From Thamnaconus septentrionalis (Eukaryota > Chordata > Actinopteri > Tetraodontiformes > Monacanthidae), in the NCBI GenBank assembly GCA_009823395.1, contig CM020501.1, positions 28,570,361-28,634,360 of the forward strand: a stretch of DNA of 64,000 nt, written 5' to 3'. The notes below the pieces were generated by a model. It searched no databases, was not told the DNA's origin, and worked only from the letters and a program-made list of their open reading frames with translations. Both the position numbers and the translations under genes were made by a program. Shown here in pieces: positions 1-11,945 of the stretch (position 1 is its first letter; each line of letters begins with the position of its first letter).

Positions 1-330
1 CTTCAAAGTGCCTTGGAGCCTCGGGGATCCAGCTTTGCCTTTGGAGCCGCAAACAGATCCGGGTTAGCCGACAAGTGACAGTCGCGGCGCCCCCCTCTGT
101 CTGGGAGGACCAAACAAAACTGACAAAAACACGCACGCACACACACACGCAGGAAAAAATGGACAGAACACCCCCCCACCCACCCGTCCCCCCAACTCCT
201 CCTTGTTTTTCGCACTGCTCGGACTGCTGTTGTTGTTGTTTTAATGGGGTCTTTGTACAGAAATGCTCTTTTTATGATTGTTATTATAATTATTGTTATG
301 ATTATTTAATAAAGGATTTATACCATACTG
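1..330 (+). other. Possible 3' end of an upstream plus-strand gene
   Basis: A polyA signal AATAAA lies at about 309-314 after a T-rich stretch typical of a 3' UTR end. Frame 1 is open from base 1 to a TGA at 76-78, about 25 codons, and could be the end of a coding sequence with a 3' UTR of about 250 bp. Frame 3 is also open to about 509, so the reading frame alone proves nothing. I do not recognise the residues. Confidence 0.25.
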
Positions 331-3300
331 GAAACGAGAGGGGCTGTGCTGAGTTTGTACGAGTCACGCATCCCTTAATATGTTCAAAGGATAAGGATTC
401 ACAACATGTCGATGTAGCGCGAGCAGCAAGGCTCGCAGTCACTTCCTGTATTTCTTTCAGCTCGCTTCCTGTTTCTGTGACAGGTAAAAATGAAATCACT
501 GTCTGCTAGAGGTGAGGGGTGAGAGGTTAGGGATGGGACCTTCCTGCCAAAACTTTCACTCTCAACAGCAAGGCGGACGCACTCGCCAAACTTAACATTT
601 CCGCCCAGGTTCTTTTTTATTCTCCCCCACCTCCCCAGCCCTCCTGTGTACATAATGCGACGCAGTGTCGCTTGTGTTGTCAGCCAGCTGCACATGGCCT
701 CTAATCTCCCCATGATGTCCCATTAGTCTGGACCTCTGGTGGCCCTCATTTAGGAGCTCCAACATCAAAGCTTTGAAGTGCCTGCCGCCTCAGCCACACA
801 CACACACACAAACAGAGCCATACAGTACACATGCAATTACTCCGCTCGCCCGCTCTCCCACACACGGTTCCGTTTAGCCTCCACCTAAAAGCAAAAACGC
901 ACCCTCAGAGTTTTTGCACACATGACGCGGCTGGTGCGAAGGTTCAGAGCGAGTCGGTGGGGGCGGGGGAGGGGTGCAGAGGGCCTGTTAGCCGAAGACA
1001 TACGAGAGCGGCAAAGTTAATGTTGAAAACGTTGTTCTCTCTTTGCAGCAGCTTGTTAATTAAGGCGACTTTTTTTTTTTTTTTGAGCTGGTAGCGAAAG
1101 TAAGGTGAGGCGCTAGGAATCGTGTTCACGCGCTCCAGCCCGTGACACAGCAAGGCCAATTAACCGCCTGTGCAAAAAAAAGGGAAGCCAACGCAGACAA
1201 TCCCCAGCCTTGCCGGAGGAGCGCGATGCCATCTGCTCGCGGGCTTTGATTGATCGCGACGGAACGGCTGCCGCTCTGCCGCGGCGGCCGCATCACAGGG
1301 ACGGAACGCCGACAGGAAATCACCAAAGGAGCCGGACTGTCATTGTTCCGCGCCGCCTCTCGTTTTCGCCAACCCCGAAATTATTCACTTTTCCTCCCCC
1401 GCCAGCCCTCCTGTGAGGTTTCGCGTGTGTTCCCCCTCCCCCCAAACGTTGTTTTTCCTAGCTTTCTTTTTTATCAGTGCATAGCTACACGGCACGCTAC
1501 AGGGGCCCTTTCCTTTAGCCGGCAGATCAGACAGGCGCGGGGCTTTTTCTCCCCCCGCCACTTTTGCCTGTGAAGCCGAGGCGGCCTTCAAAAGAAAATG
1601 CTCTGGCACCCGGTAAGTCGATAGGCCAGACTGGGGAGGCGGGAGGAGGGAAGGGCGGGGGCGACTCTGCTGGTCGCGCTACAGGAAGTAGCCGAAACAC
1701 ACGGCTAATTAATCTGGGGATTATGTAATCAAGATGGTGGAAGTTTGTTTACTTTTTCCCAACTTAATCATTCAGTTTCTTTCAGTAGGTTCTGCACGCT
1801 GAGGCCTTAGCTCCTCTGCGCCGCTTCCTGTTGTCGGAATTTGCTGCTTCTTTTTAAATCTCGACATACCTTCCCGGGGAAGGGATTAAGAAATCACAAA
1901 TCACAGCGTACCCTTCACGTTCTCCTTGAAGGAGCAGCAGCAGCAGCGGCGGCGGCGGCAGTGCGAAGGAGTGAAAAACTTGTGTGTCTTTCAACCGCAT
2001 CCAAAGCGCCGCCATCACCAGCCGCGTGTTCGTCTTGCGTCGTGCCCTAGACTGAGCTCTCAGTCCCCGACGGTCCTCAACCGGGAAGAGGGCCCAGATA
2101 ATCTCGCCCGGGCTGCCAGCCCCGTTCAAAGCACCTATGTAGGTCAGCATCGTGCAAACGCCAGACGGACCGTCGCTTCCAACCCCCCCCCACCTCCGCT
2201 GCGACCGTGATTGCCACGGTCCCCCCTAAATACGGGAACGCTGCCACAGAGAAATGAAGACCCAGAGGAAATGATCGGTCGGTCGGTAGTCCGATCCCAG
2301 CCGGCTATGAGGAAATCGTACAAAGACACCAAGGGGCGATCCAAGGCTTTGGGTGGCTGCTCAATCGAAAGCTGGGCGACGGGCTCAGCTGCCACGTTTT
2401 TGTTTTTTTTTCTTCTCTGAGCACCTCTGATTCGGTGCCAAGATGTGATATACAAGAACCCCGAAAGCAATTAAAAGACCAAAGTGTTTCCCCGGAGCTT
2501 GAACTCTCATCGCTGTGGTCCTCTGCGGCGATGGAGGGGCCCACCTGTTCACCACCACCACCACCGTGGCGCCGGTGCGCTTTACAGTCGCCGTGACTCT
2601 ATATAGAACTTGTTAGCGGGCGCGGCGGGGGGGCAGCTCACGCTGGGCAACAAGCCATCTGTCTGGAGCGGCCGAGGGCTTCTTTGACACCCGAGTCGGG
2701 CTTCGCCGACGCTCGGCGGCCCCCCTGTGCTAGTGTAGAAGTTTCTAGATTTGTCGTTTCCTGTTTTATTTTGTAGTTGATGGATGCACTTCCTGCCTTT
2801 TGTCCTCTTCCTGCCCACGGTGATTACCTGCCCTGCCCTAAATTGGGAACATCTTGCGGACCTGTTTGCAATTAGCACTCGAAGGCCACGTGCGCTCCTC
2901 TGTGTCTTGACTGCGGATTTGTCTGCCTCCTTCGGGGGCCCCTCAATTGTTTCGTAACTCGCAAGACTTTGAACGTAAGTGTTGCTGCTTTCAATTCAAG
3001 ACAGAAGAAATCCCACAATGTTCAATATCTGCTGTCCCCTTTTGTAGGGAAGTGCTTTCCCAAACGACGAGCAAAATGCTTCCCTAAATGGAGATTATTT
3101 GGGTTTCGGAGGTGTTGTGTACAAAACAGAATGTCTCTTTTCCAAGTATAGGCCAGAGTTGTTGATGAGAATCAGCAGTCAGCAGACAACCATCAGTGGC
3201 AGCAGAGCTTCATTAGAGGCTCAGCATAAGAAAGTGTCTCAGCCAAAGGCTGACGTCCTGAGTTTGGAATGTTCTAAAGCAGGCGTCAGCATTAATCGCT

Positions 3301-3343
3301 TTCCTGATTTTTACCGAGCTTGTTGAGAGGAAAATAACCTTTT
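331..3343. other. Gene-free non-coding stretch
   Basis: No open frame here has exon-like composition with splice sites and a recognisable product. The stretch holds short poly-T and CA runs, a small GGC/AGC repeat near 1930-1960, and GC-rich patches around 1200-1330 and 2600-2720. Homeodomain-type TAAT-rich motifs near 1700-1730 could be part of an enhancer, but this is only an impression. Confidence 0.4.
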
Positions 3344-4180
3344 AAGGGGCTGTTTACACAAATACAGGATTCACTGAAACCGCACAAATATTTATGCGGT
3401 TCAGCCTTGCACGGACACAATAATTTCCCTGAAAACGCACAGACCGAAACGGCAGCTTTTCAAAAACGCTCCTCAAAGTGGATTTTTTTGAAAACGCTGC
3501 CTGGCCGGATTCATGTAAACGCCGAAAACAATCTTTTTCGGAAACGCTGATGTCACACCTGGAAGCCCTCTAAACCCCACCCACCGCCCTGCAACCACCA
3601 ACGACCACGTCAGGCAGCGGACTTGTTACCACAGACAATAGTGAACAGGGATTGTGTGCAAAGTGAAAATAAACACAACGAAAGCGATTTGCAAACCTGT
3701 TTTCTTTTTATTTCTTTTCTTTTGGGTCGGCGGACTGGGACACTGAGGCAGAAAACTGAAATGACAAAAATGTTCGCGAACTTTTACTGGCACGACTCCC
3801 AGTCAACCTTAACTTGTACCTTTCAAGTGTTTGTGTTTTGAAGTATCTCGAAGCAGAAGTTCAACACTGTCGTTTATCCACACTGTCTTTTCATGAGCGA
3901 TCTTTCCTTCTGTTCTCTGTGTTGCTTGTTGTTAGCAAGCTCCTCCTTCTTTAAACATGATGTGCTTCAGGTGTTCTTCTTTTTCCGCCTTCAGGGAGTA
4001 AACTTGTGGCGCCACAGCAGGCCGGGCATAGGTACTACATCATTTCCAGTCGTTTCCAGCGTGTTCGTGTAAACAGGAATTTTTTTTTAATACGGCTTCG
4101 TGTAAACTCGTTTTTTTTCGAGTGCGGTTTCGAAAACGTGCGGTTTTAGTGAATCTCTGGATTTGTGTAAACGGCCCCTT
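3344..4180. mobile_element. Non-autonomous DNA transposon with terminal inverted repeats (837 bp)
   Basis: The left end reads AAGGGGCTGTTTACAC and the right end GTGTAAACGGCCCCTT, so they are imperfect inverted repeats. The similarity continues inwards: GATTCACTGAAACCGCAC on the left matches GTGCGGTTTTAGTGAATC on the right. Internal GTAAAC and AAAACGC motifs recur as subterminal repeats. The flanks are TTAA-like on the left and TTAG on the right, so either a TTA (PIF/Harbinger) or TTAA (piggyBac/Kolobok) target is possible. No transposase frame is visible inside. Confidence 0.8.
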
Positions 4181-5278
4181 AGTCACGGATTAGTCACTTT
4201 ACAAATTTCGGCTCTGGCGGTTTTTGCGCTCCACTCTTCTGAAATATTCCAGGAATCTCCTTGTAGTCTGCAGTCGACTTATTAACGAGCAAATCCAGCT
4301 TTGTTGAACAGAGCGCAATCGTGGGCACCATAAAAGAATCAAGTCCCAGCGGCCCGACTGTGGGGGGGGCGGGGACCACTTCAACTGCATCAGCACACTT
4401 TCAATCAAATGTGAGGTTTGGCTATAGGAGCGCTCTTATTTTGTGGAACACTGGCTTCGGCGCTAACCACCACACACCACAATTAAAAAAACAGGAAAGC
4501 AAAAGAACATTTAATCATTTAAGTTAAACAAAAACATTGCCTGGGCTCGCACACTTAAATTATGAAGCATTTAGCACATGCGTGGTTTAGCATTTTTGCA
4601 TTTTAGTATGACATTTTTGGGACGGGCCCCGTTTTAGCGCATCGTGCAGCTAATAAGGACTCATGAGCCCAAACGTGAATTAATGACTGTAATGAATGCC
4701 ACATACGAAACCTGCTCGGTCTTCGCGCCACCTGCTCATTAGGTGCATTAGGCGTCGTCGCCAACTGGTCCCCCGACCGTTCATCTCCGGAGTCCAAGCC
4801 AAATTGGAAGGCAGCGCTCTGGCGAGCTGGCATCGCCCGCCCACCGGCCGAGCGCGGGTCTCGTTTTGGCTGCTCGAAACCGCAGACTAAACGGGTTTGG
4901 TGAGCTTAAGCGAAAGGCTTTTTTTCTTTTTCTTTTTTACAACAGCTTGTATTCCCCCGCAGCACCCGGAACTGGAGCTTAAAGTGCATAATTGAAAGAA
5001 TTTTCCCAACTCATTGCACCGCAGGAAGTCACTTTGCTGCGTAATCCTGAAATCTGGAGCAGAGTTGTTGAAGATACTTTCATTTACGAATATTATTCAT
5101 GTATTGGTGCTCTGTGGGATGAATGTAGAAGTGGCAAAAGCCTTCTCATTCTGTGCGTTAGTAAAAGTACAGACTTGCGTAAAATAAAATTCCAAAAACA
5201 ATGGAAAAGTACAGATTCATCTCCTTTATTCAAGTAAAAGTAAGAAGGCACAGGTTCTGAAATGTACTTAAAATTGAA
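4181..5278. other. Gene-free stretch with a possible conserved non-coding element
   Basis: No gene was seen. The segment 4555-4760 is repeat-free with homeodomain-like TAAT and ATTA motifs (around GTGAATTAATGACTG) and could be a conserved element. That needs an alignment I cannot make. Confidence 0.3.
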
Positions 5279-5600
5279 GAGGAGTAGGCAAACTTTTTGA
5301 CTGGTAGGGAACAATGGGTGGTAAAATTTGACAGAGGGGTCAGAGCAGGAGCAGATGGATGGAGCGTTTTGGTGATCCGCCTCATAGGAGGAAAAAATAC
5401 ACCATGGGAAAACGTGCTTTATTCATTCATTCATTCATTCATTCATCTTCTATACCCGCTTATTCCAATTCAGGGTCACGGGGAAACATGCTTTAATGTA
5501 TCGAAAATAAACCAAAGCAAAGTTACAAAAAAAATTGTGTCTTTGAAGCCCCACTGGTATTTAGCTCTTTATTGAAATGACTCTTTAAACATTGAAAAAA
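5279..5600 (+). mobile_element. hAT-like repeat, copy A (interrupted)
   Basis: It starts near GGCAAACTTTTTGACTGGTA and runs through motifs shared with copies at 14848, 56483 and 56844: GAGCAGATGGATGGAG, CCTCATAGGAG, GTGCTTTAATG, TCTTTGAAGCCCCAC and GACTCTTTAAACATTG. The start resembles the GTGGGCAAAC terminus typical of hAT/Charlie elements. It is interrupted by a shorter insertion at about 5420-5485. Confidence 0.65.
5420..5485. mobile_element. Short LINE-tail-like insertion with an ATTC microsatellite, nested in a hAT copy
   Basis: An (ATTC)n run is followed by CTATACCCGCTTATTC and CAGGGTCACGGGG, the same motifs that start the longer repeats at 31728 and 45306. The bases before it (GAAAACGTGCTTTA) and after it (GGAAACATGCTTTA) match each other. 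The uninterrupted homologue at 56990 reads straight through this point, so this is a nested insertion with a target duplication. Confidence 0.6.
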
Positions 5601-6833
5601 TATATTATGACTTACTGGATATCAATATCATGTATCAAGTAAAGTACAGATAATTCAAAAATCTACTCAAGTGCAGTAACAAAGTATTCGTTCTTTGTTA
5701 CTTCCCACCTCTGGATAGATGATGATTTTCCTTCTTTTTTTAAAACACAACCCAGTTCCTAAAAACAGATCAAAAACTTCAGCGAAACCTTAATCAGGAG
5801 GTAACAATAATGGGATAGGGGCAAAAATATATCTGTCAATCACAAGTCAAGCGCCGGAAGGATGTTAGTGCAGCGGTCACGTTTGACAGGTTGTCAGGAT
5901 TTGGACAATAAAAAAACAAAAACAAACAAAAAAGAACATCCTGAGGCTTCTGCATCTGCTCCACGTCGACGATTCTTCACTCCCAATCTGTCACACCGCG
6001 TCGACTTGCCAAGCCGCGTATTATTTGAACGAGGCCCGTCCATAATAGGGAAGCAAAAAAAAACAAAGTCATATTTCATGAAAGGCAGTAATCAAATTAA
6101 AAAAAGAAAAAAGAAAAACGTTGGCTGGCTTCAAAGAAACGCAGCTGAGGGCGAGATTTCAGCAAACAGCTGCGCCTGTCGCGACGAGCCATCGCTGTCA
6201 TTAGACGGGGAAGAAAGCAGGGGAGAGAAAATAACAACGGGGATAAACGATGTGAACGCCGGATCCAGTTTAGATGCCTGAGCCTCGGCCGGTAATTGAA
6301 AAAAGCCCTCATAACTTCTCTCTTCAAATTATCACTTCGTCGTTATTGTGAGCGTTTGCCCCAGATCGCCCCGCACTTCTGAGCAAGCCGTCCATCTGCC
6401 AAATAATTGAATGGTTTCTTTGGCTCTGCCTTCCTTGGAAGATGAGGAGGCATGGGGCGGGTGTGGAACAACAAATAAATAAATAGATAAATAATCACCA
6501 TGGCCTGAATGAAATTAGTTCCATGCTTGTTTACAAAGTAAGAGGAGAAGAAAAAGCTGCCACAATTCTCCCTGTGTGCTAAGCAATGCCAGTCTGCAAA
6601 TAAAAAGATCTGAAAGTGTCCAAATACAGAAATGCGATAATGTTTTCCGCCGTATAATTAGATTGAAGCCCAGCTCCCTTCCCTCTCTCTAGTTTTTATG
6701 CCGACTGTCCGTCAAAGTGACAATGCAAGGGAAGCATCCAATAGATCAGAAGCTCAGAAAGGTGATTGGTTGAGCCTTCTGTCTGCCTTGTTAAGTAGCT
6801 GGTTGTTAAGTAGCTTGATTAGCTTGTTGTGCG
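5601..6833. other. Gene-free stretch
   Basis: No gene was found. It has poly-A runs near 5910-5935 and 6055-6115 and a short AAATA run near 6470-6495. The segment 6370-6690 is free of visible repeats and may be regulatory, but nothing in the sequence alone proves it. Confidence 0.35.
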
Positions 6834-7352
6834 CAGCGTTGGGAAGATCACTTTGCCAATGTAACTGGTTACAATTACGAGTTACCCAATTGAAAATTTG
6901 ATCGTAGTGTAACTTTCAATTACTTTATTAAAGTAATGTAACTAATTACATTTGATTACATTTTCAATTATTTTTCTAAATTTTGAATGAACGCTTAAAC
7001 GACGCTCCAGACCGAGACAATTCAAATGACAGGCAGTTCGTAGGGGGTGCTGCAATTCCAAACTTGACAGTGAGTGGCCAATTGGCATCAGAATAGTATC
7101 CAACTTTCATCGGTAGAATAGAACAGAGCAGAAAAACCATGCATAGCAACAAAAAATATATATACTTCACATAAAAGCCAGCCTTTTAGCAAAAATTGGT
7201 CAGAAGTATTTAAAATTGTAATCATGAATAATTCCACCAGTAACTGTAATTAAATTGTCATTTTTTTCTAGTAATGCAACTGATTAAAATTAACTTTACT
7301 TTGTAATTATGTGAAGTGACAACGTTTCTAGTAGCTCCTTACTAACCGACAC
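6834..7352. mobile_element. DNA transposon of the GTTGGGAA-terminus family
   Basis: It begins CAGCGTTGGGAAGATCAC and carries repeated GTAACTRRTTACAATTAC blocks. It ends near CTTACTAACCGACACTGG, a degraded inverted copy of the start. The same family is seen at 21890-22505, 31236-32230 and 51930-52030. It is probably a hAT-type non-autonomous element; no transposase frame is visible. Confidence 0.55.
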
Positions 7353-9065
7353 TGGTTGTGCGTTTGTGCAACGATAATGCATTGCATTCACAGCCTAGCG
7401 CAACTCTTCTGACGTCACTCAAGCAAACACCACTAGACTCCGAGATGGCGACCCATTCACTTCAATGAAGTTGCTCACCCAGCGCATATGCCGACAAAGT
7501 TTTTGACTTCCGCATGAATGGGGCCATAGAGCATGTGCAGTAGTGTCACTCCCCATCATGCCTCTGTAACTCACATGATCTATTGGCCAATCAGGACGAC
7601 CCTGGAGAACGTCACTTTCAGACACATCAGGAGGCCAATCCGATGTGCTGGGATAGCAGCACGTCCGACATTGTGATGTCACGCTGAGAATAAACTATTT
7701 TCTGGTGATTTTCTGGCCTCTTTATTTTTTTTGAAAGACTAAAAGACCATAAGTGAAAAATCTACAATAGAAAGATTTGCTATGAATCGCATTTCAGGTC
7801 ACAGTCTTTTTAAAGGCGTTTATTTTTGCATTGTGGTCTATGGGAAAAATGCTTTTTGGGCCTATGGGATTTCTTTTTGCTGTAGTACCTAGTCTGGCCA
7901 CTGGGAAAACTCAGCGCACCGGCATATTGCCAGTTTGGTATCCAGTTCTTATAATACATCCATGCTCAGTCCGCCAACTTAGCGGGCCCCTGCTTCCACT
8001 TCTACTTCCACTTCCACTTCCACTTCCTCCTCCAGCATCCTACATCAAAACCCGGCGTGCACAATGGTGAGCCCTGGGTGGTGGTGTCACGCCGGAAAAT
8101 GGATTTGCGGCACTTTTTTTGCGGCGAGCGCTCTAGCACCTTGCTCCGCTACGCTAATCGTTAGCAGCAGCAGCGGCAGCAATAGCAGCGAGGCTGTTTT
8201 TCTTCTTCCCTGCTTCCCCCCGGGGGAGTCTTTAGAAAGGCGGCTAGCGGCTGCCGCTGCCTAAACCAAGCCGGCCAATCGCAGAGTTGCTTCCTTCAGA
8301 GGTTCTGCGAGACAGATGTCACGGTTGAAACTCTCTCCACCATCGCGAGGGGAGATGAAACGCAGGGGTCTGAAAATAGCCGGAGCGAAAGGAAGGGAAG
8401 AGAAATCTGGAGCTACAGTTTTTTTTCCCATTCCCCCCGGGACAAAACACCATCAGGCCACAAGGGGCACAAGCGAGGAGTGGAGTAAACACACGGCGCC
8501 AGTGTAAGCAAGGCACCCCCGCCCCCTTCCCCAATTCCCCCACCAAGGCCAAGGCCACACACAGAGACGTTTTCATTTCTGCCGTCGGTTCAGAAGGCGG
8601 AGCAACAAGCAGGGCAGATATCGACATCAGCGTGTGTGTGTGTGTGTTTAGTGTTGCTATTATTACAATTGTTGCGCAGGACACCGCTGTGGGATTATTT
8701 GTAACAGTAACGACTCTCCGAGGGGCTGGGAGTGTTCAACACCTGCAGCTCCCCCTTCCTGGAAGATGTGGCTGGAAAACAACAAGGGTGTGCGCGTGAC
8801 TTATGTCCTTGTGTGTGTGTGTATGTGTGAATTACAACTCAGACTGCTTGTGAATTTTTTGGGGATTTCTTTTTGTTTTGAATTTTTTTCCCAACACGGC
8901 CGCCGCATGACAAGCAGGAGGAGTTGACCAGGTCGAACTCTGGCTCGTGAGACAGCAGCCAGCTTGCCTTACGGATTTGCGCAGGGCCAAAACTTTTTAT
9001 TTATTTTTCGCGTTTATGCACATAATAATAATTTTGCCCTCCACGCTGCGCTGTTTTTCAATTCA
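7353..9065. other. Gene-free stretch with simple repeats
   Basis: No gene was recognised. It contains a run of CTTCCA units at about 7990-8030, a GCAGCA-rich patch at 8165-8190 and TG microsatellites near 8630-8650 and 8810-8830. The part 7400-7700 reads like an old interspersed repeat (CCATTCACTTCAATGAAG), but I could not find its ends. Confidence 0.35.
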
Positions 9066-9212
9066 ATCGCTTCTCGGCCTTTTGGCTAAGATCGTGTAGC
9101 ACCTGTTCTGTATTTTATTCAGTGTTTTTTTTAGCCGAAAAACTACCTCAAAAGAAAATTTCACAATGTGCACACAATGACAAATAAACAATCTTGAATC
9201 GTGAATCGTGTA
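9066..9212 (+). pseudogene. U2 snRNA 5' fragment fused to a LINE-like 3' tail
   Basis: ATCGCTTCTCGGCCTTTTGG followed by CTAAGATC is the exact 5' end of vertebrate U2 snRNA. The match then fades: GTGTAGCACCTGTTCT against GTGTAGTATCTGTTCT. The branch-point-pairing, Sm and 3' stem-loop regions are missing. The end (CAATGTGCACACAATGAC, then AAATAAACAATCTTGAATCG) resembles the tail of a retroelement at 21400-21441. The best reading is a chimeric retrocopy, or a SINE with a U2 head. It is not a working snRNA gene. Confidence 0.65.
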
Positions 9213-11439
9213 CAGACCTGGTTTTAAACCTCACGTACCCTCGGTGGGGTGTCGGCGGGCATTCGAAGCAGGCATGGATTAGGCTCCACCCTCTCACCCC
9301 CCTCCACCCTCCGCCACCCCACCCCCACCCACCTGTCGACTGCAACCTGGCGCCTTCGCGGCCTTCAGCCCTCAAGATGTTCCTGCCGGGTTCCCACGTA
9401 CCTGCCTGCTAGATAAACAACCGCCCACCAGACCCCCACCAACCCCCCCCCCCACACCCTCTCCCTTCTCTCCAGATGCCCGCCTCCGGCACCGGAGGGA
9501 CAGCCAATCAGCTCGCGGGGGCCGTGATGGATGGCCTCTCCCGCTCCTTGATGCGCAGCGGCGTTATCCGTCGAGCCGGCGGGAAAGAGATGCTCTTTTA
9601 AGAGCTGACGCTCGTGGTCGCGGTCGCCGCCCCCCCAACACACCCTCCCCACTCCCCACTCTCCGCCCCCTCCCATGGCGGCGGAGCCACTCATGCAGGA
9701 AGGTGCCTCCTCATAATCCCCCCTGCCACCACCACCCGAGCAGGGAGGTGCTATCATGGCGGGAGAGGAAAAGAAAGGCGTCTCTTTTTTGCTTCATTTA
9801 ATACTTCTCACTTTGGTTCTCCATTATTCAGAGACATCGTGTATGAATCGCGCCAAGTGCATCCGCTCGCCGCGGGATGAATCAGGCGTCTGCCTGAGCG
9901 GACTGCGTAGGATCTGTGCCCTCGTCCGCCGACCGGAGCTGAGGCGGAGCAGCGACGGCACGGTCGTGTCCGCATGCGAAGAAGAGGAAACGCGGGGAAA
10001 GCATTTGGCGAGAAATAGAAATAGTAACGGCGTGGATCCGGCCGTGAAGCGGAGCAGGAAGGTCAAGGTCGTTTGCGGCAGGGGCAGACGAAAGGCCGAA
10101 GGCCGAGGATTGACTCATCAGTCTCAGAGTCATCAGCCGGCGGCCCAGCGGGCGAAAGAAATCTGTGGCTGTGATGTGAAGTTTGAGGATTTGGAACGTA
10201 AAACTTGGATGATTGCACAGCACTTGTGAAGTAAAACTGACAAGTTGAACATTGTGATTCAGCAAACACAGATCACAGATCACTTGCTCACACATTTGGC
10301 TCTTTGTTGTGTGTTGTGTTCAATGCCCTGAGCAGGAGTCGAACCCATGGGAGTAAAAAAAATAAAAATAAGATAAATAATTAATAATTAATCACTTCCT
10401 CTTTACCTGCACCTCCCCACTCTGTCACTGTCACTATCTACCCCCTCCTCCTTCGAACTCACTCCCACCCTGAATGTGATAGATATATAGTAGTCAGAAG
10501 AGATATATAGTAGTAGGTGGTGAGCAAGGTCGTATAGTATGAGATAGAGATAGAAAGCAAGATAGTTTAGTGATAATCGCGTAGACAAGTAGAAATTTCA
10601 AATTCCACCTGTATGTACAGACAAGAGGCCCAGATCACGTTCTCCATCTGAAACAGCTCCTCCTCTTTCTTCTCGTCTTAGTTGGAAAACGGGGCGAGGC
10701 CCTTATTATTAAGTTTGCATCTCATGTGACCTCAATCCTTGTTTCTGTTGCGCACAGGAGGACAAAGGTTGCCACAGCTGCTTTTGCGGGCGGCTGTCTC
10801 CGCTAACAACACCTCCCTTCTGCCTCCGCAGCTCCCTGACAGGTTCGCCCACACACACCGGCCCGTCAATCTGGGCTCTTTCTGTCGGTTTTTTTCTCTT
10901 GCTTTCCTCGCGTGCCCAACTGCTATCCCCTCTCTCTCTCACCTCCCAGCATCTGAGCCACTCGCTACCTCCACCTTCCTTTGCTTAGGCTTTCTATTTT
11001 TGTGACGAGGGCTCAGCAGCAGAGGAGGCGGAGGAGGGGGAGGGGGAGGAGGAAGTACCTTTGTGTTCGTCAAGAGCGGCCTGGCAGTTGATCTTATCCG
11101 CCACCGCCGCCGCTGCTCTCTTCGCTGCGGGAAGGGCCTCGCCGAACCGCTCTCAAGGGCACCGCCGGGGTCTTAAAGGTCAAGCTCATGCCAGGACACA
11201 CAATGCTTGAGCTCGCGCTCACCTTTTGCGAGTGAAAAGATATTTTCGAAAAAGAAAAAAAAACATCTCCTGAGCTCAGACGGGGTCTCTCTCACACACA
11301 CACACGCACACACACACGGTAGCCCCGCAAAACCACCTAAGTGATTTGCTCACTTGACACGCTGCTCCGAGTGAATGAGGAATTCCTTCTGCCTCTGCTC
11401 AACAGCCCAGTCGGCGTGCGGGGCCGCAGATGTCTGGCA
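9213..11439. other. Gene-free stretch
   Basis: No supported gene. A 157-codon open frame at 9756-10229 lacks exon-like support and is listed as rejected. C-rich runs lie at 9280-9470. A GGA-rich purine patch lies at 11015-11055 and a CA microsatellite at about 11290-11320. Confidence 0.35.
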
Positions 11440-11945
11440 GTAGCTGCGTTTCCATGACAGTTTTTCGCAAAATAAAAGCGATATTTCTAAAATTTCAACA
11501 AAGTACAAATGCAATTTGCAGGTGCTTCCATTGAATGGTGTGAAGCACATAAGCCGTAATTCTCGTAAAATCTCATCCCGCGAGATTTCCGAGAATTACG
11601 TTTGCCTTTGTTTGTTTACGTTTGTTTGCTGTCCAGAATGTTTGTTTTCTCGCTGATTACTTGTAAAAAAAAAAAAAAAAATCTGTCTCCTCCTCCGTCC
11701 AATCATAATGCGCCATTTTCACTTGAAGTGAACTGGTCACGTGACCCCGTACGTCACGTCACGACGTGTAAATGTGAAAAAAAAATTTCCATGACGCTTT
11801 TGCCATATAGCTCCATTACGATAAGTCTGAAAAACCACCTCATGAGAGTGTCAAAACCATATTTAAGAGTTTTTCCATGTTTAGGTTTTTATTGCGATAT
11901 TTAGGTTTTGCGCAATTTTCTATGGGTGATGGAAACGCAGCTACA
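11440..11945 (-). mobile_element. PIF/Harbinger-like non-autonomous element, copy 1
   Basis: The ends are perfect inverted repeats: GTAGCTGCGTTTCCAT on the left and ATGGAAACGCAGCTAC on the right. Internal sequence read on the minus strand (CATTATGATTGGACGGAGGA, then GGAGAC) matches the coding part of the copy at 37834-38373. In this copy the region after GGAGACAGA has been replaced by a run of T and the frame is destroyed. Confidence 0.8.

Noticed and set aside
75..509. 144-codon frame at the left edge
   Set aside because: It runs through a CA repeat, C run and polyA signal, with low-complexity Pro and Cys runs. Not a protein.
9066..9212. Functional U2 snRNA gene
   Set aside because: Only the 5' part of U2 is present. 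The Sm site, the branch-point-pairing region and the 3' stem-loops are missing.
9756..10229. 157-codon open frame with a hydrophobic N-terminus that looks like a signal peptide
   Set aside because: No match to any family I know, low-complexity Arg/Lys/Ser content afterwards, overlapping frames on the other strand, and no splice or promoter context. Most likely chance.
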